A stretch of 64,000 nt of DNA from Aquincola tertiaricarbonis (GTDB lineage Bacteria; Pseudomonadota; Gammaproteobacteria; Burkholderiales; Burkholderiaceae_C): contig NZ_JZUE01000004.1 of assembly GCF_000969605.1 (NCBI RefSeq), forward strand, positions 266,842 through 330,841, written 5' to 3'. The notes beneath the pieces were generated by a model. The model worked only from the letters and a program-made list of their open reading frames with translations, was not told the DNA's origin and did no database searches. Of the stretch, positions 34,460 through 42,672 are shown in pieces (position 1 is the stretch's first letter; each line of letters starts with the position of its first letter). The position numbers and the translations under genes were made by a program.

Positions 34460-35494
34460 CTACAGCCAGGCCGAAACGAAGGACAGCGCGCTGCCACCCA
34501 CCACCGCCGCCTGGTAGCCGCCCTCCTGCACCAGCACCGTTGGCCAGCGCAGGCCGGCCAGCTCGCGGCCGATGGCGGCGAAGTCCGCATCCTGCAAGGC
34601 CAGGCCCCGGGCCGGGTCGGCCTGGTGGGCGTCCAGCCCCAGCGAGACCACCAGAGCTTGCGCGCCGAAGCGCACCAGGGCCTGCACCGCCCGCTCCAGC
34701 TGGCGCAGGTAGGCCGTGCCGGCCGCATGCGCCGGCAATGGCAGGTTCAGGGTGAAGCCCTCGCCGGCACCCAGCCCGCGCTCGCCGGCATGGCCGCTGG
34801 CATAAGGGTAGTAGTCGCGCGGGTCGCGATGCAGCGAGGCGAAGAACACGTCGTCGCGCTGCAGGAAGATCTGCTGCGTGCCATGGCCGTGGTGCACGTC
34901 GATGTCCAGCAGCGCCACGCGTGGCCAGCGCTGGCGCAGCCGCTCGGCCGCCAACGCGGCATTGTTCAGATAGGTGCCGCCGGCAGCCATGTCCGCACTG
35001 GCGTGGTGGCCCGGCGGCCGGCACAGCGCATAGGCGCAAGGAACACCCTGCACCACGCGGTCGGCCGCAGCCACGGCCAGGCCGGCGGCCGCCATCGCCG
35101 CCTCGAAGGTGCCTGCGCCGATGGGCGCCAGCAGGTCCTGCATGTGCATCGCCGCGCGGCCCTCGATGGCCTGCGGATAGCTGCCCGGCAGCCGGTGGGC
35201 GGCGAAGGCATGCGGCTGCACCTGCGGCCCCGCATCCGGTAGCAGCCGCCACTGCGCATGCGCCTGGGCCAGGAAGTCCAGGTAGCGCGCGTCATGCACC
35301 CGGGCCAGCAGCGCCTGCGGCGGCAGGGGCGGCGGCTCCACCGACTGCACTGCCACGCCGGCCTCGCGCAGCCTGCGCTCGATGGCGTCGATGCGCCCAG
35401 GGCCGTCGCGCGAGGCGCGCCAGCCGCCCAGGTGGCCCAAAGGGCCGGGCTCATGCAGCCGGTGGCGCGCGGTGGCCAGCACGGGCAGCGTCAT
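34460..35494 (-). CDS. HDAC-like deacetylase / acetylpolyamine amidohydrolase (first)
   Basis: A 344-residue Zn enzyme of the histone deacetylase superfamily. Bacterial members remove acetyl groups from acetylpolyamines or hydrolyse other amides. Active-site residues are complete: His163-His164 in RPPGHHA, Zn ligands Asp199 and His201 in DIDVHHG, Asp288 in SLGLDAH, and Tyr327 in EGGY. The ATG at 35494 is 7 bases after the binding-protein stop. It is the last gene of the eight-gene minus-strand operon and convergent with the GntR gene. Only about 40% of residues look shared with the second copy, so the two may act on different substrates. Confidence 0.9.
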   Translation of the reverse strand: MTLPVLATARHRLHEPGPLGHLGGWRASRDGPGRIDAIERRLREAGVAVQSVEPPPLPPQALLARVHDARYLDFLAQAHAQWRLLPDAGPQVQPHAFAAHRLPGSYPQAIEGRAAMHMQDLLAPIGAGTFEAAMAAAGLAVAAADRVVQGVPCAYALCRPPGHHASADMAAGGTYLNNAALAAERLRQRWPRVALLDIDVHHGHGTQQIFLQRDDVFFASLHRDPRDYYPYASGHAGERGLGAGEGFTLNLPLPAHAAGTAYLRQLERAVQALVRFGAQALVVSLGLDAHQADPARGLALQDADFAAIGRELAGLRWPTVLVQEGGYQAAVVGGSALSFVSAWL

Positions 35495-35501
35495 GGCCGC
35501 C

Positions 35502-36548
35502 CTAGCGGCCCACCCAGCGGGCGAAGCGCTGCTGCAGATCGTCCAGGTGGTCGGCCCAGAACTGCGTGTTCTGCAGCAGTGGCGCGTCCAGGTTCTGCGG
35601 CGCATTGGGCAGCATGGCCAGCACCGGCTTGCCCAGCAACGCCTGCGCCTTGGGGTTCACCGGGCCATAGGGAATGGTCTCGGCGAACACCTTCTGCCGG
35701 GCCGCGCCGGTCATGTAGTCCACCAGGGCCAGCGCCTGCGCCTTGTTGGGCGAGCCCTTGAGCACCACCCAGTAGGTGGGCCCGTTGATCTGCTGCTTCC
35801 ACACCGTGGCCAGCGACTTGCCTTCGCGGTTGGCCGCCGCGATGCGGCCGTTGTAGGCCGAGCTCATCACCACCGCCCCGGAAGCCAGCCACTCGATGGG
35901 CTGGGCGCCGGCCTCCCACCACTGGATGTCGGCCTTGAGCTGGTCCAGCTTGGCGAATGCGCGGTCCTGCCCGGCGCGGGTGGCCAGGAGCTTGTACACC
36001 TCCGAGGGCGGCACGCCGTCGGCCATCAGCGCGATCTCCAGCGTCTGCTTGGCCTGCTTGCGCAGCCCGCGCTTGCCGGGCCAGCGGCGCGTGTCCCAGA
36101 AATCAGCCCAGGAGCGCGGGCCCTGGGACAAGCGGCGCTCGTCGTAGCTCAGCACCTTGGCCCAGATCATGGTGGGCAGGCCGCAGGGATTGAGCATCTC
36201 GGGCGGCAGGTCGCGCGAGGCGGGCACCGCGGCGCGCCAGTCGATGCGCTCGAGCAGGCCGGTGTCGCAGCCCACCACCACGTCCTCCTCGTCCATCTGC
36301 ACCAGGTCCCATTGCAGCTGGCCGGCCTCCACCATCGCCCGCACCTTGGTCAGGCCGACGACGTTGGTGTCCTCCACCAGGCGTTCGCCACGGGCCGCGG
36401 CATAGGGCTGCCAGTAGGCCTGGCGGAAGGCTTCCTGCAGGGCGCCGCCGACGCTGACGACAGTGAGATCGCGGGCGGAGGCGGCCAGGGGCGGCACCAG
36501 CGCCGAGAAGACGAGGCCGGAGGCAAGGACACGGGCGAGCGAAGGCAT
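35502..36548 (-). CDS. PotD/PotF-like periplasmic binding protein (first)
   Basis: A 348-residue solute-binding protein. Signal peptide about residues 1-25 (SLARVLASGLVFSALVPPLAASA). The mature protein starts DLTVVSVGGALQEAFRQAYWQPY and includes WDLVQMDEEDVVVGCD, SWADFWDTRRWPGKRGLRKQ and the hinge region QWWEAGAQPIEWLASGAVVMSSAYNGR. It is clearly paralogous to the binding protein at 41486, with the same blocks in the same order. Each binding protein has its own neighbouring hydrolase or permease, suggesting two related ligands that share one membrane channel. Confidence 0.9.
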   Translation of the reverse strand: MPSLARVLASGLVFSALVPPLAASARDLTVVSVGGALQEAFRQAYWQPYAAARGERLVEDTNVVGLTKVRAMVEAGQLQWDLVQMDEEDVVVGCDTGLLERIDWRAAVPASRDLPPEMLNPCGLPTMIWAKVLSYDERRLSQGPRSWADFWDTRRWPGKRGLRKQAKQTLEIALMADGVPPSEVYKLLATRAGQDRAFAKLDQLKADIQWWEAGAQPIEWLASGAVVMSSAYNGRIAAANREGKSLATVWKQQINGPTYWVVLKGSPNKAQALALVDYMTGAARQKVFAETIPYGPVNPKAQALLGKPVLAMLPNAPQNLDAPLLQNTQFWADHLDDLQQRFARWVGR

Positions 36549-36624
36549 GGCGACTCCAAGGGGTCGTTGAGGGGAAGGAAGACGGAGCGGTGGAGCGCCG
36601 CGGCAGCTGCCGCGGCGGCGGGCT

Positions 36625-37662
36625 TCAGCCGGTGCGTGGCGCGGTGAAGCCCTGGAGGAAGCGCACGAGGTTGGCGCCGATGTGCGTGCAGTCGTAGCCG
36701 CCCTCCTGCACCATCACCGTCGGCAGCCCGAGCTGCCCCAGGCGGCGGCCGATGCGGCCGAAGCCGTCGGTGGTGATGCGCAGGCCCTGGAACGGGTCGT
36801 TCTCGTGCGCATCCAGGCCCAGCGAGATCACCAGCGCATCGGGGCTGAAGGCGCGGATGCGGCGGCAGGCCTGTTCCAGGGCCAGCAGGTAGGTGTCGTC
36901 GCCGGTGTCGGCGGGCAGCGGCAGGTTGAGGTTGTAGCCCAGGCCCGCGCCGGCCCCGCGCTCCTGCGCATAGCCGCAGAAGTACGGGTGGTAATTCAGC
37001 GGGTCGCGGTGCAGGGAGACGAAGTAGACGTCGCTGCGCTCGTAGAAGATGCCCTGGGTGCCGTTGCCGTGGTGCACGTCGATGTCGATGATGGCCACGC
37101 GCCGGGCATCGGCCCGCAGCACCTCGGCTGCGATGGCGGCATTGTTGAGGTAGCACACGCCGCCGCCACGCTCCTTGTAGGCATGGTGGCCGGGCGGCCG
37201 GCAGATGGCATAGGCCGCCGGCGCGCCCTGCACTACCCGGTGCGCCGCATCGGCGGCCAGGTTGGCGGAGGCTCGGGCCGCGGCCCAGGTGCCGGGGCCG
37301 ATGGGCGATGCCAGGTCCTGCATGTGGTAGCCGGCCTGGCCCACCACCCGCTGCGGATAGCCGTGCTGCAGGCCGGGCACCGCGAACACGTTGGGCACCA
37401 CCTCGGGCGCCGCATTCGCGATGTCGGACCAGCGGGAGTGCGCCTCCTCCAGGAAGCACAGGTAGTCGGGCGTGTGCACCGCAGCCACCGGCGCCAGGCC
37501 ATGGTCGGTGGCCGACGCCAGGGTGCAGCCGGCGGCAACGGCGGCATCGCGCAGCTGCTCGGCACGATCGATGCGCTCCTGCGCCGGTTGGAAGCGACCG
37601 GCCACGAAGAAGAAGCCCGGCTCGTGCTGGCGGTGGGCTTCGGTGTAGAGGACGGGAAGCAT
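36625..37662 (-). CDS. HDAC-like deacetylase / acetylpolyamine amidohydrolase (second)
   Basis: A 345-residue Zn hydrolase. Residues His159-His160 (CRPPGHHA), Asp195 and His197 (DIDVHHGNGTQ), Asp284 (SLGLDAHENDP) and Tyr323 (EGGYD) are intact. The N-terminal TEAHRQHEPGFFFVAGRFQPAQERIDRAEQL segment matches acetylpolyamine amidohydrolases, whose loop narrows the entrance for thin acetylated amines. The ATG at 37662 has AAGGAG upstream. A 76-base gap separates it from the binding protein gene. Substrate inferred as N-acetylated amine or related amide. Confidence 0.92.
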   Translation of the reverse strand: MLPVLYTEAHRQHEPGFFFVAGRFQPAQERIDRAEQLRDAAVAAGCTLASATDHGLAPVAAVHTPDYLCFLEEAHSRWSDIANAAPEVVPNVFAVPGLQHGYPQRVVGQAGYHMQDLASPIGPGTWAAARASANLAADAAHRVVQGAPAAYAICRPPGHHAYKERGGGVCYLNNAAIAAEVLRADARRVAIIDIDVHHGNGTQGIFYERSDVYFVSLHRDPLNYHPYFCGYAQERGAGAGLGYNLNLPLPADTGDDTYLLALEQACRRIRAFSPDALVISLGLDAHENDPFQGLRITTDGFGRIGRRLGQLGLPTVMVQEGGYDCTHIGANLVRFLQGFTAPRTG

Positions 37663-37676
37663 GGATTGGGGCTCCT

Positions 37677-38408
37677 TCAGGCCGGGGTGCGGTAGCCCGC
37701 GGTCTCGCCGCCATCGATGGACAGCACGGCGCCATTGATGAAGCTGGCCTCGGCCGACAGCAGCCAGGCCACGGTGCGCGCCACCTCCTGCGGCTCGCCC
37801 AGGCGGCCGGCCGGGATGCGACGCACCAGGCGCTGCAGCCGCTGGGCATCCGCCACCACGCGGGACATCATCCGCGTGCCGATCTGGCCAGGGCACACCG
37901 CGTTGAAGCGCACGCGGTCGCCGAACTCCAGCGCCAGCGCCTGCGTCAGCGCGATCACCGCGCCCTTGCTGGCGCAGTAGGTGGCCAGGCCTTCCTCGCC
38001 CACCTTGCCGGCGATGGAGGCCACGTTGACCACCGCGCCGCCGCAGTCCAGCAGCGCGGGCAAGGCCTCCCGCGTGAGCTGGAACACGGCGCGGGTGTTG
38101 ACCGCCATGACCCGGTCCCATTCATCCAGGTCGGTGTCGAGGAAGGCGCGGCGCGAGGACACGCCGGCGTTGTTCACCAAACCTTCCAGGCGGCCGCCGC
38201 CCAGCTGCAGCGCCTCGGCCAGCGCGGCACTGGCCTGCTCGGGCCGCGCCATGTCGGCCATGAAGAAGCGGCTGCCGGCCGCGGCGGCTTGTACCTGGGC
38301 GCCGGCCGCTTCGTCGCGGCCGGTGAACAGCACCGGCCGGCCCTGGGCCGCCAGCTGCTGGACGATGGCCGCCCCGATGCCATGGGTGCCTCCGGTGACG
38401 AGGATCAT
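37677..38408 (-). CDS. Short-chain dehydrogenase/reductase
   Basis: A 243-residue SDR: NAD(P)-binding VTGGTHGIGAAI, NNAG at 79-82, catalytic Ser131, Tyr144 and Lys148, and a typical C-terminus SFINGAVLSIDGGETAGY. Arg31 after the second strand (FTGRDE) favours NADP(H). It overlaps the aminotransferase start (ATGA) and precedes the second HDAC-like gene by 14 bases. It probably oxidises or reduces an alcohol/ketone intermediate of the pathway. Confidence 0.9.
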   Translation of the reverse strand: MILVTGGTHGIGAAIVQQLAAQGRPVLFTGRDEAAGAQVQAAAAGSRFFMADMARPEQASAALAEALQLGGGRLEGLVNNAGVSSRRAFLDTDLDEWDRVMAVNTRAVFQLTREALPALLDCGGAVVNVASIAGKVGEEGLATYCASKGAVIALTQALALEFGDRVRFNAVCPGQIGTRMMSRVVADAQRLQRLVRRIPAGRLGEPQEVARTVAWLLSAEASFINGAVLSIDGGETAGYRTPA

Positions 38409-39328
38409 GCGCAGGCTCCTGCTTCGAAGGCGGTGTAGTCCACCGCGGTGCAGCGGGGATCGCTGGCGGCGCGCTGCCAGTAGGCTGACTGCACCGCGCG
38501 GGTGACCGGCCCCGGCCGGCCGCTGCCCACGGCATGGCCGTCCAGGCGGGTGACCGGCATCACGCCGCCCGCGGTACTGGTGATGAAGACCTCGTCGGCC
38601 GCCTGCAGCGCGACCACCGACACCGGTCCCACCCGCGCCTGCAGTCCCAGATGAGGCGCCAGCTCCAGCACGGTGCGGCGGGTCATGCCCTCGAACACGT
38701 TGTGCCCCGGCGTGTGCAGCTGGCCGCCGGCCACCGCGAAGACGTTGAAGCCCGCGCCTTCGGTGACCTGGCCCTGGCCGTCCACCAGCACCGCCACCAG
38801 CGCGCCCCGGTCATAGGCCTCGAAGATGCCCATGGTGAGGTCCAGCCAGTGGAAGTTCTTCACCCGCGTGTCCACCGAGGCCGCCGGAATGCGCTGCACC
38901 CGGCTCACCACCATGGCAATGCCGGCCTCCTGCTGCTGCGGCGTGGCGATCCACACGAAGGGCTGGCAGAAGGCATGGAAGCGGTTGGTGCAGGCCCGAG
39001 GATCGCGGGAACCCGGCGGCGGCACGCCGCGGGTGCAGGTCATCTGCACATAGGCCTCGCGCAGGCCGCTGCGGGCCACGCATTGCAGCAGGATCTCGCG
39101 TACCGCTGCGGCATCCAGCGGCAGCGACATGCGCAGCTGCGACATCGACCAGAAGAAGCGCTCGATGTGGTCGTCCAGCCGGAAGAAGCGGCCCTGGTGC
39201 ACATGGGCCACGTCGTAGGTGGCGTCGGAGCGTACGAAGCCGCGGTCGGTCATCGGGATGCTGGCCTCGGCCAGCGGCAGGTAGCGGCCGCCGGTGTAGG
39301 CGATGCCGTCGGAGGGCGGGTGGTTCAT
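38405..39328 (-). CDS. Class IV PLP aminotransferase (D-amino-acid/branched-chain type)
   Basis: A 307-residue fold-type IV enzyme. PLP lysine is Lys157 in TRVKNFHWLDLT; the phosphate-binding GMTRRTVLELA and the substrate-loop ITSTAGGVMPVTRLDG are present, and VTEGAGFNVFAV holds the conserved Glu. Members include D-alanine, branched-chain and (R)-amine transaminases. The start overlaps the permease stop and its own stop overlaps the SDR start. A second transaminase of a different fold in the same regulon points to a substrate with two amino groups, or to (R)- and (S)-type steps. Confidence 0.9.
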   Translation of the reverse strand: MNHPPSDGIAYTGGRYLPLAEASIPMTDRGFVRSDATYDVAHVHQGRFFRLDDHIERFFWSMSQLRMSLPLDAAAVREILLQCVARSGLREAYVQMTCTRGVPPPGSRDPRACTNRFHAFCQPFVWIATPQQQEAGIAMVVSRVQRIPAASVDTRVKNFHWLDLTMGIFEAYDRGALVAVLVDGQGQVTEGAGFNVFAVAGGQLHTPGHNVFEGMTRRTVLELAPHLGLQARVGPVSVVALQAADEVFITSTAGGVMPVTRLDGHAVGSGRPGPVTRAVQSAYWQRAASDPRCTAVDYTAFEAGACA

Positions 39329-40152
39329 GGGGTGGCAGGCACGGAGGCTCGTTGGGAAGGGGCGGCACGCGAGGACAGCCAGGCCGACAGCCCGACCGCC
39401 ATTGCGGCCACCACCATCAGGAAGGTGGACATGGCGATGATCGACGGGTCGATGGTGTCGCGGATGCCGTCGAACATCTGCCGCGGCAGCGTGCGCTGGG
39501 CCGGCCCGGCGATGAAGATCGCCACCACCACCTCGTCGAACGAGGTGATGAACGCAAACAGCGCGCCCGACACGATGCCCGGCAGGATGCATGGCACCGC
39601 CACGCCGGCGAAGGCGCGCCACGGCGGCGCGCCCAGGCTGTAGGCCGCGCGCAGCAGGTTCATGTCGAACTGCTGCAGCGTGGCGGTGACGGTGATCACC
39701 ACGAAGGGCGTGGCCAGCACCGTGTGCGCCAGCACCAGGCCGGGCAGCGATGCGGTCAGCCCCAGCCGGCTGAACAGGAAGTACATGCCCAGGCCGGTGA
39801 TGACTGGCGGCACGATCATTGGCGCCAGCAGCAGGCCCAGCAGCGAGCGGCGCACCGGCAGGTTGCGCCGCGCGATGGCGAAGGCCGCCGCGGTGCCCAG
39901 TGCGGTGGCCAGTACGGTGGACGCCAGGCCCACCACCAGGCTGTTGGCCAGGGCTGCCACCCAGGGCCCTTCGCTGAACACCTTGCGATACCACTGCAGC
40001 GACCAGCCCGGCAGCGGATACGACAGGAACGAACCGGCGCTGAAGGACAGCGGCACCATGGCCAGCAGCGGCGCCAGCAGGAAGACGATCATCAGCACGC
40101 CATAGGCGGCATGCAGCGCGGTGGCCGCGCGGGCCAGACGGTGGTGCAGCAT
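39325..40152 (-). CDS. PotC-like ABC transporter permease
   Basis: A 275-residue permease with six helices and the EAA loop NLLRAAYSLGAPPWRAFAGVAVPCILPG typical of spermidine/putrescine permeases; LPGWSLQWYRKVFS after helix 1 is also characteristic. The ATG at 40152 is used; a GTG at 40167 overlapping the upstream stop (GTGA) would add five residues. It pairs with the PotB-like permease encoded just upstream. Confidence 0.9.
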   Translation of the reverse strand: MLHHRLARAATALHAAYGVLMIVFLLAPLLAMVPLSFSAGSFLSYPLPGWSLQWYRKVFSEGPWVAALANSLVVGLASTVLATALGTAAAFAIARRNLPVRRSLLGLLLAPMIVPPVITGLGMYFLFSRLGLTASLPGLVLAHTVLATPFVVITVTATLQQFDMNLLRAAYSLGAPPWRAFAGVAVPCILPGIVSGALFAFITSFDEVVVAIFIAGPAQRTLPRQMFDGIRDTIDPSIIAMSTFLMVVAAMAVGLSAWLSSRAAPSQRASVPATP

Positions 40153-40163
40153 GGGCGGCCTGC

Positions 40164-41471
40164 TCACTTCAGCCCCGCCAGCTGGCGCACGCCCAGCGTG
40201 GAGGCGGCCACCACATAGACGGCGCCCACGCAGGCCAGCAGCACCAGGCCCAAGGCCGAGGCCATGCCCCAGTTCACCGTGTTGTTGGCGTAGAAGGCCA
40301 CGAAGTAGCCCAGCATCTGCTCGCGGGCGCTGCCCACCAGCGATGGCGTGATGTAGTAGCCCGCGGCCACGATGAAGGTCAGCAGCGCGCCGGCGGCCAC
40401 GCCGGGCATGCTCAGCGGCAGCACCACGGCCAGGAAGCCACGCACCGGATGCGCCCCCAGCGAGGCGGATGCGCGCATCAGGTGCGGCGGAATGCCCTTG
40501 AGGCTGCTGTAGATCGGCAGCACGGTGAAGGGCAGCAGGATGTGCACCATCACGATGTACAGCCCGGTCGCGTTGAACACCAGCGTCAACGGACGCGACA
40601 CCAGGCCCAGCGCCTGCAGCAGGCCGTTGACCAGGCCGTTTTCCTGCAGCACCACGATCCAGGCCGTGGTGCGCGCCAGCAGCGATGTCCAGAACGGCAG
40701 CAGGATGGCCAGCGTAAGCAGCAGTGCGAACTTCCGCGGCGCGCGCACCAGCAGCGCGGCCAGCGGATAGCCCAGCAGCACGCAGCACAGCGTCACACCG
40801 CCGGCGATGCCCAGCGTGCGCAGCACCACGTCGAGGTAGATGCGCTGGTCGGCCGGCGCCTGCACGATGCGGCCGGCATCGTCCTGCCGAAGGTCGAGCG
40901 CGCTCAGCAGGTAGTAGGCCGTCCAGGGCGAGGCGGCCCGCTGCAGGGCGCGCCACGGCGCGGGTTCGGCCCAGCGCTCGTCCACGCCGGCCAGCCAGGA
41001 CGCGGCATCGGGCGGCGGCGCCGGCAGCGCCGCGGCCTGGCGGGCCGTCTTGATGACCAGCGTGCGGTAGCCCGCCTGCTCGTAGTTCAGGCGGCGCGCC
41101 AGCTCGCCCAGCTGCCGGCTGCCGGCGCCCTGCTGCAGCTCCTGCACCAGGGCCGCGGCCGCCGCGGGCGGCGGCCCGTCCGATGCGGCGCCGCCCTCGG
41201 TCGCCCAGCCGGCCAGCGCCACGGCGGTGCGCGGCAGCGCCTCCTGCACTTCGGGATTGGCCACCGCGCGGTGCACCATCATGGCCAGCGGCACGAGGAA
41301 GAACACGGCGCCGTACAGCAGCAGCGGCAGCACCAGCAGCAGCGAAACCAGCCGGCCGGGCGCCTCGGCGCGCCGCACGGCCTGCTGCAGCCGCTGCCCC
41401 TGCAGCGGGGAAGTAGCCGCTTCTGCAGTCGCGGCGCCCGCGGCGGACAGGGCAAGAGAAGGCGAGGACAT
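40164..41471 (-). CDS. PotB-like ABC transporter permease with large periplasmic insert
   Basis: A 435-residue permease, much longer than the usual 275-310. Helix 1 (LVSLLLVLPLLLYGAVFFLVPLAMMV) is followed by an extra domain of about 140 residues (roughly 68-210, Ala/Gln-rich with AALVQELQQGAGSRQLGELARRLNYEQ). The remaining five helices then follow, with the EAA-type loop MRASASLGAHPVRGFLAVVLP. The insert lies on the periplasmic side and may help dock the two binding proteins. The start is 14 bases after the binding-protein stop. Confidence 0.88.
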   Translation of the reverse strand: MSSPSLALSAAGAATAEAATSPLQGQRLQQAVRRAEAPGRLVSLLLVLPLLLYGAVFFLVPLAMMVHRAVANPEVQEALPRTAVALAGWATEGGAASDGPPPAAAAALVQELQQGAGSRQLGELARRLNYEQAGYRTLVIKTARQAAALPAPPPDAASWLAGVDERWAEPAPWRALQRAASPWTAYYLLSALDLRQDDAGRIVQAPADQRIYLDVVLRTLGIAGGVTLCCVLLGYPLAALLVRAPRKFALLLTLAILLPFWTSLLARTTAWIVVLQENGLVNGLLQALGLVSRPLTLVFNATGLYIVMVHILLPFTVLPIYSSLKGIPPHLMRASASLGAHPVRGFLAVVLPLSMPGVAAGALLTFIVAAGYYITPSLVGSAREQMLGYFVAFYANNTVNWGMASALGLVLLACVGAVYVVAASTLGVRQLAGLK

Positions 41472-41485
41472 GGCCGTTGCCTCCT

Positions 41486-42553
41486 TCAGTTGCGGGCCAC
41501 CCAGCGCGTGAAGCGCTGCAGCAGCTCCTCTTCATGGTCCACCCAGAAGGCCGTGTCGAGCTGCACCGCGCCTTCCAGGTTGCGCGGCTCGGTGGGCAGC
41601 AGCGGCCTCAGGCGCGGCGGCAGCCGGTCGCTGGCGCGCAGGTTGGTCAGGCCATAGGGCACCTGCTCGGCAAAGGCCACTTGCCGTTCGGCGGTGAGCA
41701 TCAGGTCCAGCAGCTCATAGGCGCGGGCTGCATGCGGGCTGCCCTTGACCAGCGTCCAGTAGTCCATGCTGTAGAGCTGCTGCTGCCAGCTCGATGCAAA
41801 GCGCTTGCCCTGCTGGTTGGCCGCGGCGATGCGTCCGCTGTATGCGGCCGTGACGGCCACCGAGCCGTTGTCCAGCCATTCCAGCGGCTGGGCGCCCGAC
41901 TCCCACCAGACGATGTGCGGCCGCAGCGCTTCCAGCTTGGCAAAGGCGCGGTCCTGGCCAGCGCGCGTGGCCAGCACCGTGTACACCGACGTCGGCGGCA
42001 CGCCATCGGCCAGCAGCGCGATCTCCAGCGTCATGCGCGGCTGCTTGCGCAGGCCGCGCTTGCCCGGCCAGCGCTCCACGTTCCACAGGTCGGCCCAGCT
42101 GCGCGGCCCCTGCTCCCCGAACCGGCGGCTGTCGTAGGCCACCACCTTGGACCACACGAAGGCGCCCACGCCGCAGCGGGCGAAGGCCTTGTCCATCACC
42201 TCCCGCGCATGCGGCAGGCGCTGCCTGTCGATGGGCTCCAGGAGGCCCTGCTCGCAGGCGGCGGTCATCTCGTTCTCGTCCATCTGCACCAGGTCCCAGG
42301 TGACCTGTCCGGTCTCGACCATCGCCTTCTGGCGCGCGAAGCCGCCGGTGTAGCTGTCCTCCACCAGCACCGCGCCAGCCTGGCGCCGGTAAGGCTCGAA
42401 GTAGGCCTTGCGGAAGGCCTCCTGCAAGGCACCGCCGAAGGCGACCACCGTGAGGTCGGCCGCCCGTGCGGCGGCCGCGGGAAGACCGGTGGCGAAACAG
42501 CACACCAGCAATGGAAGAAGCCTGGGCAGGCGGCGGCGCAAGGCAAGAGGCAT
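41486..42553 (-). CDS. PotD/PotF-like periplasmic binding protein (second)
   Basis: A 355-residue solute-binding protein and first gene of the long minus-strand operon. Signal peptide about residues 1-33 (RRRLPRLLPLLVCCFATGLPAAAARA). Mature start DLTVVAFGGALQEAFRKAYFEPY; shared blocks with the first copy include WDLVQMDENEM, SWADLWNVERWPGKRGLRKQ and WWESGAQPLEWLDNGSVAVTAAYSGR. The ATG at 42553 follows CCGTGGAGCC; the palindromic operator is 55 bases upstream. It probably delivers the main ligand to the PotB/PotC-like permeases. Confidence 0.9.
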   Translation of the reverse strand: MPLALRRRLPRLLPLLVCCFATGLPAAAARAADLTVVAFGGALQEAFRKAYFEPYRRQAGAVLVEDSYTGGFARQKAMVETGQVTWDLVQMDENEMTAACEQGLLEPIDRQRLPHAREVMDKAFARCGVGAFVWSKVVAYDSRRFGEQGPRSWADLWNVERWPGKRGLRKQPRMTLEIALLADGVPPTSVYTVLATRAGQDRAFAKLEALRPHIVWWESGAQPLEWLDNGSVAVTAAYSGRIAAANQQGKRFASSWQQQLYSMDYWTLVKGSPHAARAYELLDLMLTAERQVAFAEQVPYGLTNLRASDRLPPRLRPLLPTEPRNLEGAVQLDTAFWVDHEEELLQRFTRWVARN

Positions 42554-42607
42554 GACGGCTCCACGGAAAGGATTGGCGGCAGCGGGCAGATTCGTTCTTC
42601 GCAAGCT

Positions 42608-42625
42608 ACAGGATATATCCTATAG
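42608..42625. promoter_or_regulatory. Second copy of the palindromic operator, divergent promoter
   Basis: AGGATATATCCTATAG (42610-42625) is the exact reverse complement of 31191-31206. It lies between the leftward binding-protein operon (start 42553) and the rightward transketolase pair (start 42673). One regulator bound here could control both directions, linking them to the aminotransferase-PotA-GntR operon 11 kb away. Confidence 0.75.
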
Positions 42626-42672
42626 TTGCCCAGGCGCTGCGACAAGCGCTTTTTTCCAGCAGGACCCAACCC

